Shown here in pieces: positions 25,176-35,010 of a stretch of DNA of 64,000 nt (the stretch's first letter is position 1; each line of letters opens with the position of its first letter). The DNA comes from CAXSEF01 sp964236535 (GTDB lineage: Bacteria > Pseudomonadota > Alphaproteobacteria > Acetobacterales > Acetobacteraceae), in assembly GCA_964236535.1 (NCBI GenBank), contig CAXSEF010000005.1, positions 1-64,000 on the forward strand, written 5' to 3'. The position numbers and the translations under genes are program-made. Under the pieces are notes generated by a model. It saw nothing but the letters and a program-made list of their open reading frames with translations, searched no databases and was not told the origin of the DNA.

Positions 25176-27308
25176 ATGACCCGCCCCGCCGACCAAGTCC
25201 CGCCCGACGAGCTCAACGACGAGGAGGCGACCACCGCACTCGCCGCGCTCGCGACAGAGATCGCCCACCACGACCGTGCCTACCACGACCGCGACGCGCC
25301 TGAGATCACCGACGCCGAATACGATACGCTGCGTCAGCGCAACGCCGCGATCGAGGCCCGCTTCCCGGCCCTGATCCGTCCTGACAGCCCATCGACCCGT
25401 ATTGGTGCCGCCCCGGGGCAAGGCTTCGCCAAGCTGGCCCACCGGGTGCCCATGCTCAGCCTGGACAACGTGTTCGACACCGGGGGCTTCGCCGAGTTCG
25501 GCGCCCGTGCTCGCCGCTTCCTCGGCCTCAAGGAAGGCCCGCTTTCCCTGGTCGGGGAGCCCAAAATCGACGGCCTGTCGATCTCGCTGACCTACGAGGA
25601 TGGTCGCTTTGTCCGCGGTGCCACCCGCGGCGACGGCAGCATCGGCGAGGATGTCACCGCCAACCTGCGCACCATAGACGCCATACCCGGCCGCCTGAAC
25701 GGCCACGCCCCGAAGCTGATCGAAATCCGCGGCGAAGTGTTCATGACCAAGGCGGACTTCCTCGCCCTCAACGCAGCGCAGGCGGAGGTCGGCCACCGCA
25801 CCTTCGCCAACCCGCGCAACGCCGCCGCCGGCTCGCTGCGCCAGCTCGACACGAAGGTCACCGCCGGCCGCCGTCTCGGCCTGTTTGCCTATGCCATGGG
25901 CGAGGCCGGCGAGGCCCCTGCCGCCACCCACTGGGCCTATCTTGCGCAGCTCCGCGCCTGGGGGTTCACGGTCAACCCGTTCTCCGAGCGCCTCGCCGAC
26001 GAAAGCCGCGCGGCCGCATTCCAGGAGCGCATCGGCATCGAGCGCGCCGGGCTGCCTTACGACATCGATGGGGTGGTGTACAAGATCGACGATCTTGCCT
26101 TGCAGCGCCGGCTCGGCTTTGTCGGCCGTGCACCGCGCTGGGCCACGGCTTGGAAGTTCCCGGCCGAGCGCGCGGTCACGACACTCGACGCCATCCGTAT
26201 CCAGGTCGGCCGCACCGGCGCCCTCACCCCGGTCGCCTGGCTGGCGCCGATCAACCTTGGCGGAGTGCTCGTCACCCGAGCCACGCTGCACAACGAGGAC
26301 GAGATCGCCCGCCTTGACGCCCGCATCGGCGACAGCGTTACCCTGCAGCGCGCCGGCGACGTTATCCCGCAGATCGTCTCGGTTCTCGCGGAACACCGGC
26401 CGCCCGACAGCCAGCCTTGGACCCCGCCGGAGACCTGCCCCGCCTGCGGCAGCCTCGCCGCCCGTGCGGTCGACGAGGTGGTGCGCCGCTGCACCGGCGG
26501 GCTCATCTGTCCCGCCCAAACCATCGAGCGTCTTGTGCACCTGGTCTCGCGCCCGGCCTTCGACATCGAGGGGCTCGGCGAGAAGACCATCCGCGAGTTC
26601 CACGCCGCCGCCCTGATCACCCAGCCTGCCGACATCTTCCGGCTGCGCGACCACGAGGCCGCGATCGCGGTCCGTGACGGATGGGGCAAGGTCTCCGCCC
26701 ACCGGCTCGTCGCCGGCATCGAGGCCCGCCGCCACATCGGCCTGTCGCGCTTCATCTACGCGCTCGGCATCCGCCGCATCGGCGAGCAGAACGCCCGCCT
26801 GCTCGCCCGACACTACGCGAGCTTCACCGCGTGGCGCGCCTGCATGCTCGCTGCCACCGAGGTCGGCTCCGACGCCCGCCTTCAGCTCGGCTCGATCCTG
26901 CGCATCGGCCCGGCCATTGCCGAGGAGCTGGCCGGGTTCTTTACCGAGCCTCGCAACGTCGCGACGCTTGACGCGCTGGCCGCCCAGCTCCGTATCGAGG
27001 ACGAAGCGGCGCTTGCCGGCGGCGCGCTCGCCGGCAAGGTCGTGGTGTTCACCGGCAGCCTGCTGCGCATGACCCGGCCCGAGGCCAAGGCCCGTGCCGA
27101 GGCCATGGGCGCGCGGGTCACCGACAGCGTGTCGAAGAACACCGACCTCGTGGTGCTCGGAACCGACGCCGGCTCGAAGGCCAGGCGCGCGGCAGAGCTT
27201 GGGGTGAAGACCGCAACAGAGGCAGAGTGGCTGGCAATGGCGGAGGTCGAGATGCCGGACGAAGAAGCTGGCCCAGAGGCTCTGCCTCTTGACTCTGCCG
27301 GGGACTAG
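25176..27308 (+). CDS. ligA: NAD-dependent DNA ligase LigA
   Basis: Seals nicks in replication and repair using NAD+. The adenylation motif EPKIDGLS puts the nucleophile lysine at residue 130. An OB fold, a four-cysteine zinc finger (CPACGS with CTGGLICP), helix-hairpin-helix repeats and a C-terminal BRCT domain (GKVVVFTGSLLRMTR) follow in order. ATG 25176 gives 710 residues; the frame is open to 25074, but that part has no family resemblance. The last 14 residues or so, after the BRCT domain, are encoded by a copy of the dispersed repeat. Confidence 0.95.
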   Translation: MTRPADQVPPDELNDEEATTALAALATEIAHHDRAYHDRDAPEITDAEYDTLRQRNAAIEARFPALIRPDSPSTRIGAAPGQGFAKLAHRVPMLSLDNVFDTGGFAEFGARARRFLGLKEGPLSLVGEPKIDGLSISLTYEDGRFVRGATRGDGSIGEDVTANLRTIDAIPGRLNGHAPKLIEIRGEVFMTKADFLALNAAQAEVGHRTFANPRNAAAGSLRQLDTKVTAGRRLGLFAYAMGEAGEAPAATHWAYLAQLRAWGFTVNPFSERLADESRAAAFQERIGIERAGLPYDIDGVVYKIDDLALQRRLGFVGRAPRWATAWKFPAERAVTTLDAIRIQVGRTGALTPVAWLAPINLGGVLVTRATLHNEDEIARLDARIGDSVTLQRAGDVIPQIVSVLAEHRPPDSQPWTPPETCPACGSLAARAVDEVVRRCTGGLICPAQTIERLVHLVSRPAFDIEGLGEKTIREFHAAALITQPADIFRLRDHEAAIAVRDGWGKVSAHRLVAGIEARRHIGLSRFIYALGIRRIGEQNARLLARHYASFTAWRACMLAATEVGSDARLQLGSILRIGPAIAEELAGFFTEPRNVATLDALAAQLRIEDEAALAGGALAGKVVVFTGSLLRMTRPEAKARAEAMGARVTDSVSKNTDLVVLGTDAGSKARRAAELGVKTATEAEWLAMAEVEMPDEEAGPEALPLDSAGD
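27270..27308 (+). repeat. Dispersed repeat forming the ligA 3' end
   Basis: Reads GGCCCAGAGGCTCTGCCTCT then TGACTCTGCCGGGGACTAG. The first part pairs as AGAGGC-TCT-GCCTCT, matching the first hairpin of copies at 38815 and 43447. The final TAG of the repeat is the ligA stop codon, so the repeat supplies both the tail residues and the termination codon. Confidence 0.5.
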
Positions 27309-27469
27309 CTTCGGGGCCCATATGACAGCCTGGGACGGGAGTTGCTCGTGTCCCGGTCCAGGGCGGCTTGTTCCGATGGGCTGCCTCTATCAAGACGTAG
27401 GAAAGAGGCCTCGCCTCGTTTTCCACACGTTGGCCTCCGCCGGTTGAGGCCGGCCGACACCGGCTTTGC

Positions 27470-27815
27470 CAGCGCGCCCGCCGTGGCCGACTTGCAAAAG
27501 CGCGGCGTCGAGCCGCTGGTGGCGATCGGGCGGACACAGATGCAGCGGTCCTGCGACTTTCGGCCACCAACCCCGCCCAGGACACCACGGCGGATCACCG
27601 AGCCCTGGCGCCTGGCGATGAAGGCCAGGCTGGACCAGGACGATGCCAGAACCCTCCACAAACGACGCAAACAAACGCTCGAACCAGTGTTCGGCATCAT
27701 CAAGAGCGTCATGGCTCCACCCGCTTCCATCTGCGCGGGATCCACAACGTCACCGCCGAATGGACCCTGGTCGCATTGGTCTACAACTGCCGACGTCCCG
27801 ACCGATTGCTCGCCG
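27470..27815 (+). pseudogene. IS1182-type transposase, C-terminal remnant (frameshifted)
   Basis: Remains of a DDE transposase. One frame gives VADLQKRGVEPLVAIGR, a Pro-rich linker, then KRRKQTLEPVFGIIKSVM, which is the hallmark YRRRKxxVEPVFG region around the catalytic glutamate. Just after GIIKSVM, near 27712, the frame breaks; the next frame continues as RFHLRGIHNVTAEWTLVALV and ends at TGA about 27821. The N-terminal half with the first two catalytic aspartates is gone. Family assignment to IS1182 is from recall; other IS5-like groups share the motif. Confidence 0.75.
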
Positions 27816-27930
27816 CATGAGAAGGCAAGCAGGCACCTCCACCAAAACCTGCTCAAGCCCAACCCGACAGGCTGCTAGACTAGAGCAGGATCCGAACAGA
27901 ACAGATTAGTCGCAGGGCCACAGGCTGCGT

Positions 27931-27987
27931 TTTCGACGGCCGATCCAGCGTCAGAAGGCCGGCAGAAGTAAGTTTTCAAGTGGGCCC
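27931..27987. mobile_element. MITE or IS-end relic
   Basis: GCGTTTTCG followed by CAGAAGGCCGGCAGAAGTAA and TTTTCAAGTGGGCCC is homologous to the right half of the 88-bp element at 50005-50092, which reads CAGAAGGCCGGCAGAGGTGA then GTTCCCAAACAAGCTC. The left end is not intact. It sits 110 bases after the transposase remnant and may be the end of a different, IS5-like element. Confidence 0.5.
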
Positions 27988-27997
27988 TAATCTTCAA

Positions 27998-28031
27998 GAC
28001 ACGCGGCAAAGCCATGGCTTTGCCGCGTGTC
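27998..28031. repeat. 34-bp perfect palindrome
   Basis: The two 17-base arms GACACGCGGCAAAGCCA and TGGCTTTGCCGCGTGTC are exact reverse complements with no spacer. It lies between the relics and the 3' end of the minus-strand binding-protein gene. No T tract follows on either strand. It could terminate transcription from both sides or be a REP-like element. The 750-base region 27309-28059 otherwise has no intact gene. Confidence 0.7.
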
Positions 28032-28059
28032 CTGCCGAGCCGTCCGCCTCGCCGCAGTC

Positions 28060-29073
28060 CTACTTGGATAGCCATTCGCGGAACCGCTGCTCCAGCCGCG
28101 GCGCATTATCGCGCCAGAACTGCTCGTCGATCGGCAGGGCTGTGGCCAGGTTCGGCCTTGCGGCTGCGGCAGCCGGATCGTCCACCGCAGGCCGCGTCAC
28201 CGCCACCCATGGTACGAGTGCCACCAGCGCCGCCTGTCGCGTCGGATCGGAGGCCACGCTCAGAAGGTGCTCGGCGTCCGCAATGTTCGGGCCTGCCTTG
28301 AGCAGCGCCCAGCTCTCGACCTCGAGCAGGCTGCGATCCCACTGGGCGCCGAGCGGGGCGTGCCCTGCCCGGCTGCTGCCCTCGATCACCCGGCTATCTG
28401 CCGATGTCAGCAGCACGGAGCCAGAGCCGATCAGGTCCGCGGCATCCGCCGCCTCGCCATACCAGACGATGTAGGGCCGCAGCTGGTCGAGCCTGCGGAA
28501 CGCGCGGTCGACCCCGTCGCCGGTGCGCAGCAGGGCGTAGACGTCTCCTGGCGCCACCCCGTCGCCCAGCAACGCGAGCTCCAGAGTCTGTCTCGCCCCG
28601 CGTAGCAGCCCGCGCTTGCCTGGGTGCTTGGCAACATCCCAGAAATCGGCCCAGCTCGGCACGCCCTGGAACTTGTCGCGGTCCCAGGCCAGCACCGTTC
28701 CCCAGGCTAGCCCCGGAACGCTGCACGCATCGGTGGCGGCGACGATGAAGCGGTCACGCCCAAACATCTTGGCCACGTCAAGCCGTTCCAGCAGGCCCGC
28801 CGCACATCCCTGCTCCAGCGTGTCGCGATCGGCCAGCACCATGTCCCAGTCACCCGCGGCCTCGTGCAAGGCATCCAGCCCAGGATGCCAGACCGGCTCG
28901 GCGACGCTGAGCCCGGACTCGAGTGAGAACGGATCCAGATAGGCCTGCCGGACCGCGTCGCGCAGCACCGGGTCAACCGCGACCGTCAGTTCGCGCGCCC
29001 CGGCCACGGCGCACGCCCTGTCGCTCGCCGCCAGGACCAGGCAGCCAGCAGCGAGCCAAGTCCGCAGTCTCAC
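28060..29073 (-). CDS. Periplasmic polyamine-type substrate-binding protein
   Basis: Extracellular solute-binding protein of the PotD/spermidine-putrescine type by overall pattern: segments AWGTVLAWDRDKF, PSWADFWDVAKHPGKRGL and LELALLGDGV are typical. The start was set at GTG 29073, which follows GGAGG and begins a clean signal peptide (about residues 1-22). ATG starts further upstream would put 44 Arg/Gly-rich residues in front of it. The product is 337 residues. No permease or ATPase gene is near, so it is an orphan component, and the ligand cannot be named from sequence. Confidence 0.75.
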   Translation of the reverse strand: MRLRTWLAAGCLVLAASDRACAVAGARELTVAVDPVLRDAVRQAYLDPFSLESGLSVAEPVWHPGLDALHEAAGDWDMVLADRDTLEQGCAAGLLERLDVAKMFGRDRFIVAATDACSVPGLAWGTVLAWDRDKFQGVPSWADFWDVAKHPGKRGLLRGARQTLELALLGDGVAPGDVYALLRTGDGVDRAFRRLDQLRPYIVWYGEAADAADLIGSGSVLLTSADSRVIEGSSRAGHAPLGAQWDRSLLEVESWALLKAGPNIADAEHLLSVASDPTRQAALVALVPWVAVTRPAVDDPAAAAARPNLATALPIDEQFWRDNAPRLEQRFREWLSK

Positions 29074-29243
29074 GTTCTGGCCTCCTGGGCGCGCCGTCTG
29101 GACAAGACTAGCGTCGCCACCCCTCCAGCCGCAACGCCACCCGGGCGTTGCGGTCCGCGCCGGACTCCGGCCGGCGGGGTGGCGCAACCCTTGCTCCGCC
29201 AACACGTTGTCGACGCGGATTGATCAAGACAGGAGTGACCACC

Positions 29244-29543
29244 ATGGCCTCAAGCGATATTTCCGATGACGCTCGCGCCCAGATCAAGCAGCTACGTGAG
29301 CAGGTCCAGTCCCTGATGGCCGATCGCGTTAACCCCGCCGTGTCGAATACGACGAGCCGGTTGCAAAGCACTGCATCACAGGCCCAGGAGTATGCGGTTC
29401 AGGCCCGTGATTATGCAGGCTCTGCTCGCGACTACGCCTCTGAACAAGCCGACGTGTTGTCGGATCAGGTGAAGGACCGGCCTCTGGTCGCCATCCTCGT
29501 CGCGGCGGCGCTGGGCTACCTCGTCGGCCGTATCGCGAGCTGA
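29244..29543 (+). CDS. DUF883-like membrane-anchored small protein
   Basis: The 99-residue product has a long amphipathic, Ala/Gln-rich helix with repeats such as YAVQARDYAGSARDYA, then a C-terminal membrane segment PLVAILVAAALGYLVGRIAS. This layout and the GYLVGR ending match the DUF883 (ElaB/YqjD) family, in which E. coli members tether to the inner membrane and bind ribosomes in stationary phase. ATG 29244 follows AGGAGTG. The next gene starts 4 bases after its stop and is also a membrane protein, so the two likely form an operon. Confidence 0.7.
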   Translation: MASSDISDDARAQIKQLREQVQSLMADRVNPAVSNTTSRLQSTASQAQEYAVQARDYAGSARDYASEQADVLSDQVKDRPLVAILVAAALGYLVGRIAS

Positions 29544-29547
29544 GGCC

Positions 29548-29979
29548 TTGATCCGCATCGTTCGTCTCGCCCAGGTTGCGGCACAGGCTGAAGCGTTGGT
29601 GCTGAAGCGCACGGTACGGCGTGCCGGGCGTCGCGGGGCCTATGGTGCGGTTGCAGCTGTGTTCGCGATCGCCTTGCTGGTCATGGCACATGTTGTGGGG
29701 TGGTTCGCGTTGTCCGCTCTCGGCGGAGTGACACCGTTCTGGTCCAGCGTCATAGTGCTAGGTGTTGATCTGATCATCACGGCGGTTTTCGGCGTGCTGG
29801 CGTCGGGCAAGCTACCTGATCCCGTGGAGACCGAGGCTCGTGACTTGCGCGATCGCACCTTGCTTGAGATGCGCAACACCGGGTTGCTCGCCTTGGCAAT
29901 GGGACCCGCCGGCAGGGTTGCCGGGCGCGGCGCATTTGGACTTGCGAAGAGCCTTGTTGGCCGCAAGCGGCGTCGCTAA
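29548..29979 (+). CDS. Small two-helix membrane protein, holin-superfamily-like
   Basis: A 143-residue protein with a TTG start, a basic N-terminus, two strong hydrophobic segments (about residues 32-55 and 64-85) and a basic C-terminus ending VGRKRRR. It follows the DUF883-like gene by 4 bases. Pairing of a DUF883 gene with a phage-holin-superfamily-type membrane gene is common in proteobacteria, which is the basis for the name. No catalytic motif is visible and the function is unknown. Confidence 0.6.
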   Translation: MIRIVRLAQVAAQAEALVLKRTVRRAGRRGAYGAVAAVFAIALLVMAHVVGWFALSALGGVTPFWSSVIVLGVDLIITAVFGVLASGKLPDPVETEARDLRDRTLLEMRNTGLLALAMGPAGRVAGRGAFGLAKSLVGRKRRR

Positions 29980-30118
29980 TCGACCGGATTGCATCATCGC
30001 GACATAGACGCCAACGATGTGCAAGGCCCTTGGCGCTCACACTGGTCTATACACAGGCAGCCCGGTCGGAATTGGATCTTGCCCACATCGTATTTCCTGC
30101 AGTCTCGTCGAGCGACGT

Positions 30119-30192
30119 GCGCCCGTAGCTCAACTGGTTAGAGCTGACCGCTCATAACGGTCTGGTTACAGGTTCGAGTCCTGTCGGGCGCA
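30119..30192 (+). tRNA. tRNA with CAT anticodon (probably elongator Met)
   Basis: A full cloverleaf: acceptor GCGCCCG (30119-30125) pairs with CGGGCGC (30185-30191), discriminator A30192, anticodon stem GACCG/CGGTC, loop CTCATAA with anticodon CAT at 30153-30155, and the T loop in CAGGTTCGAGTCCTG. CCA is not encoded. CAT serves elongator Met, initiator Met and lysidine-modified Ile2. The C-G-paired acceptor end excludes the initiator. Met and Ile2 cannot be separated with certainty by eye. Confidence 0.9.
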
Positions 30193-30261
30193 GCCTCTTA
30201 TCGTCTTGCGAGCAGGGCATCGGCTCTCTAGTTACGGCGTCGAGATCCGTGGGAGCCTAGC

Positions 30262-31941
<1,680 letters not shown>

Positions 31942-31970
31942 GCAGGCGGCGCGCCAACACGGTGACAGGA

Positions 31971-32489
31971 ATGCTGGCCGGTTCGGGGCGCGGTCCCGCC
32001 CGGTCGTTGTTGCGGACCTCCCGGCTGATGCTGGTCCCGATACGCTGGGACGATCTAGCCGACCTGCAGTTCCTCAAGACCGACCCGGGAGCCTACGCGA
32101 TGATGCTGGGCGGGATACGGCGCCTGCCGCAGGTTGCCGACGAGTTGGCAGAAGACCTCGCCTTCTGGGCCGACATGGGGACGGGCATGTTTATCGTGCG
32201 TGAGACCGGCCGTTTCCAGGGCATGGCCGGCGTTCACCACCGGCCGGACGGCCTCGGCGTTGGCCTGCGCTTCTGTCTATGGCCAGCCGCCCGCGGTCGT
32301 GGCCTGGCGCGTGAGGCGGCTTCCGCGGCTTTGCAGCACGCACATGCGTCAGGCCTGGCGCGGGTCATCGCCGTGGCGCGGGCAGACAACTTCAGCTCCC
32401 GCACCGTACTGGGCTGCATCGGCATGCACGAGCAGGAATTCTTCGAGCGCGACGGCCATCGAATGCTGGTCTACGAAAGCCTGCGTTGA
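31971..32489 (+). CDS. GNAT-family N-acetyltransferase
   Basis: RimJ/RimL-like acetyltransferase of 172 residues. It shows the usual opening LLRTSRLMLVPIRW, the acetyl-CoA region LRFCLWPAARGRGLAREA with the loop RGRGLA, and the late VARADNFSSRTVLGCIGM. The substrate is unknown. The start is uncertain: ATG 31971 and GTG 31962 are both possible, and neither has a well-spaced ribosome-binding site. It begins about 30 bases after ettA and may be co-transcribed. Confidence 0.8.
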   Translation: MLAGSGRGPARSLLRTSRLMLVPIRWDDLADLQFLKTDPGAYAMMLGGIRRLPQVADELAEDLAFWADMGTGMFIVRETGRFQGMAGVHHRPDGLGVGLRFCLWPAARGRGLAREAASAALQHAHASGLARVIAVARADNFSSRTVLGCIGMHEQEFFERDGHRMLVYESLR

Positions 32490-32680
32490 CAATGCGAGAC
32501 CCGAAGCCGGGATTTGCCCCGGCCCGCAACAGATCCGAGCGGTACGAGATCGGCGACTTGTAGAAAGCAAGCACCGGGCTTCACCCGAGCAACGTCTACA
32601 GGCAAGATCCGCAGATTTGCCAGCACTACCGGTCCCATCCAGGCGTCGTCACCCCGCCAAGTGTCGACAGACAAGCATCG

Positions 32681-33139
32681 TCAGCTGCGGTCACAGGTGC
32701 CGGTCAGGGTGTTGAAGAACTGGCCGCTGTGGCAGTATGGCACGGGCGCCGCGGTTACCGTCGATTGCGCGGGAGCGATATAGCTTGTTGGGCGCCCAAT
32801 CTGCGGATAGCCGCCCTGCGGGTACCCACCCTGGGGATATCCCGGCGGCGGGGGATAGCCCGGCGTGCCATATGCCAGTGGGGCCGCATAGCCTGGTGGC
32901 GGCGGAGCGTAGACCGTACCGTATAGGCCCGGATAGAATGGCGGGGGATAGGCATAGGCGTACGGAGGATATGCGTAAGGATACGGATACGGGTGGACAA
33001 GCGCCGCGCCCACCGCGGCACCGGCGGCAACCCCGACCACGGTCCCGAACAGGATCCCCCCACCCCAGGCATCTGCCGGTCTCGGAACGATCGTGCCTGC
33101 CACTGCCACGGCCAAACCAGCTGACAACAAAATCCGCAT
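32681..33139 (-). CDS. Secreted Tyr/Pro-rich small protein
   Basis: A 152-residue product with a clear signal peptide (about residues 1-24, ending PADA), a Gly/Ala-rich segment that could insert in a membrane (GTVVGVAAGAAVGAAL), then a long Pro/Tyr-rich region with YPYAYPP-type and QGGYPQGGYPQ repeats. The C-terminus has two cysteines in YCHSGQFFNTLTGTC that could form a disulphide. No enzyme motif is seen; probably an exported structural or surface protein. Confidence 0.7.
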   Translation of the reverse strand: MRILLSAGLAVAVAGTIVPRPADAWGGGILFGTVVGVAAGAAVGAALVHPYPYPYAYPPYAYAYPPPFYPGLYGTVYAPPPPGYAAPLAYGTPGYPPPPGYPQGGYPQGGYPQIGRPTSYIAPAQSTVTAAPVPYCHSGQFFNTLTGTCDRS

Positions 33140-33400
33140 GGCAACGTCCTTTCGTGCGAAGTTCCGCTCCCAAAGGATCGCAACGGAACCGTCCGCGTCA
33201 ATTTACGAAAGGTGACTGGCCCGACCGCGTCAAGCAAAGGCGATGACGCTTCGGGCCGCCGCGCGTCAGCCTGCCCGCCGAGACGTGGGTGCATGTCGGG
33301 TTGCGTGGCCGATCACGCTGGGAATAGGACGACAGGCTGCCCATTTGCGCTACAGCAACCGCGTCGGCCTTGGCCGAATCGCGTCTGGAGACTTTTACAC

Positions 33401-33640
33401 ATGGTAAAGCGACGCAAAGAGCCGGAGATCGCCGGGGTGCTGGAGTTCGAAGGACGCAGTAGCGAGGAGCCGGAGTTCCTGGAATGGATGGCGGACCACA
33501 AGGCCAAGAACGGCGGCATGATCCGGGTCAGCAAGGGCGGCACTGGCGTGCGGGTCATGTTCAGCAAGGAGGCGGACATGGAGTTGTGGCGGGTTCGGTC
33601 CGGGCTTGCAGGCAAGGCCAGGAAGTCACCCGCCGCATAG
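33401..33640 (+). CDS. Small hypothetical protein
   Basis: A 79-residue basic, Lys-rich protein beginning MVKRRKEPEIAGVLEFEGRS, with EFLEWMADHKAKNGG in the middle and predicted alternating helix and strand. I do not recognise a family. Composition is protein-like and differs from shadow frames here. The start was set at the ATG that begins this coherent segment; the frame is open upstream without sense. It is single and flanked by oppositely oriented genes. Confidence 0.55.
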   Translation: MVKRRKEPEIAGVLEFEGRSSEEPEFLEWMADHKAKNGGMIRVSKGGTGVRVMFSKEADMELWRVRSGLAGKARKSPAA

Positions 33641-33676
33641 GCCGGCAGGCTGGTCATGGACGACGGCCGCATCGGC

Positions 33677-34183
33677 TTACGGTGCGGCCGATCTCGCCGG
33701 GGTAGCGAAGCGGCGCGACAATGCATCGACCAGTCCATGCACACGCGCACTGTTCTCGTTGCCGAACGGCACAAAATCGTAGCGGCTTTGTGAAAAAACG
33801 ATTGCCCGGCTTGTCCCCGATCCAATTGGTACCGCCTGTACGACGACGATGTCTGGCATATCCAGCACCCGACTCTGCACCATCAGGAATGCCTCGCCTT
33901 GATCGGGATAGGCCACGGTCAGCGATGTACGCGGCTCCGCCAGCAACAGATCCTCCATCGTCGCGAGAAGCCGCGGCGCCGGCACCGAAAACACCGGTGT
34001 CACCAAAGTCGGCGTAGGCGTCCAACCGGCCGGAGCCGCAAGAACAGCGCTTCCTACCGGACGAACCAGAGCTGAATGCATGTCCGCCGGCAATGGCATC
34101 GGCACAGGCGCCCCGCCTCGCGCACAGCCCAAGTTCAAGACCGCAAGCAGCAGGAAAAGGGGTCTCTGCCGGGGTCGTGCCAT
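33677..34183 (-). CDS. Lipoprotein with DUF1499-like C-terminus
   Basis: Starting at ATG 34183 gives 168 residues with a short signal peptide and the lipobox LNLGC, the cysteine being residue 20. The C-terminal SQSRYDFVPFGNENSARVHGL resembles the end of DUF1499 proteins (RSRVGxSDFGxNxxRV). It is probably an outer-membrane or periplasmic lipoprotein of unknown role. Longer starts would bury the lipobox. The DUF1499 link is by eye only. Confidence 0.6.
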   Translation of the reverse strand: MARPRQRPLFLLLAVLNLGCARGGAPVPMPLPADMHSALVRPVGSAVLAAPAGWTPTPTLVTPVFSVPAPRLLATMEDLLLAEPRTSLTVAYPDQGEAFLMVQSRVLDMPDIVVVQAVPIGSGTSRAIVFSQSRYDFVPFGNENSARVHGLVDALSRRFATPARSAAP

Positions 34184-34265
34184 GCCATCTACATCGACCC
34201 CCCAAGGTGAGCTGGCAAGCGGCGGGGTGGGGTGGGGTGGGGCAGCGGTATCAGCCAAGCGAAGA

Positions 34266-34291
34266 GGGTCCAGAGGATCGCCTCTGGACCC
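34266..34291 (-). terminator. 11-bp hairpin downstream of the Gly/Ala-rich gene
   Basis: GGGTCCAGAGG at 34266-34276 pairs perfectly with CCTCTGGACCC at 34281-34291 around the loop ATCG. On the minus strand it follows the end of the gene at 34404-34802. No T tract follows, so termination by this hairpin alone is uncertain. The stem sequence resembles the first hairpin of the dispersed repeat. Confidence 0.45.
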
Positions 34292-34403
34292 TAGTCAATG
34301 CAAAGTTCGCAACGTGTCTACCCTCAGGAGGCGCGCTTCATCAGGAACAGCCTTCCCGCAGACCAGGGCTAGGCTCGGCCCGGCCTTGCCTGGCGTCCAG
34401 CCT

Positions 34404-34802
34404 TCAGCGCGCGGCAGCACCGCCGGTGCCGCCAGGGCCGGCAGCCACCCCCGGCACCGCGGAGATCGCCCCACCGCCGGTCGGCCCGCCGCCCGGATTG
34501 TTCATGCCGACCGGCGCTGTCGGCAACCCGCCGGGTCCCGCACCGGTCGCGCTGATTCCCGAGCCGGACGGACCGCTCGGCAAGGCTGCACCTGCGCCGC
34601 CAGTAGCCGCACCGGTCATCGCACTGTTCGAGCCAACCCCTGCACCCGGGCCCGCAAGTCCGCTGCCGAGTGCGCCGCCAGCTCCCGCCGCGCCACCGCC
34701 TGCAGCCCCTGCCCCACCACCAGGGGCGCCCACCTGCGCCAGCGCCGCGCCCGACGTCGCGAGACTGAGAACCACGGCCGCAGCCAAAATCGAGGTTCGC
34801 AT
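34404..34802 (-). CDS. Secreted Gly/Ala/Pro-rich protein
   Basis: A 132-residue product: a signal peptide of about 22 residues ending ALA, then low-complexity sequence almost wholly of Gly, Ala, Pro, Ser and Val. No domain is recognisable. The orientation is supported by the good signal peptide on this strand; the opposite strand is also open over much of the region but gives Pro/Ala-rich shadow sequence. Confidence 0.5.
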   Translation of the reverse strand: MRTSILAAAVVLSLATSGAALAQVGAPGGGAGAAGGGAAGAGGALGSGLAGPGAGVGSNSAMTGAATGGAGAALPSGPSGSGISATGAGPGGLPTAPVGMNNPGGGPTGGGAISAVPGVAAGPGGTGGAAAR

Positions 34803-35010
34803 CGTTAATCTCCCTTGCGGCCCGTCATGGGCCGATCGGGATCAACGGACGACCAATGCGCCGGTTCGCCTGTGCTTGGCAGTGAACCGGTTCGGGGAGC
34901 GTCACGCCCGATGCGAGACTTCGTCCTGCAGTGTCGAAAGCGTGCTCATGCGAGCATAAGGCCTTGGCACCATGGCAGATGACCGGCAAGAACGAATCTC
35001 CAGGCTAGTT

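Noticed and set aside
34093..34959. Plus-strand 288-codon Pro/Ala-rich frame
   Set aside because: Lies opposite a minus-strand gene with a good signal peptide and starts within another gene; composition is that of a GC-rich shadow.
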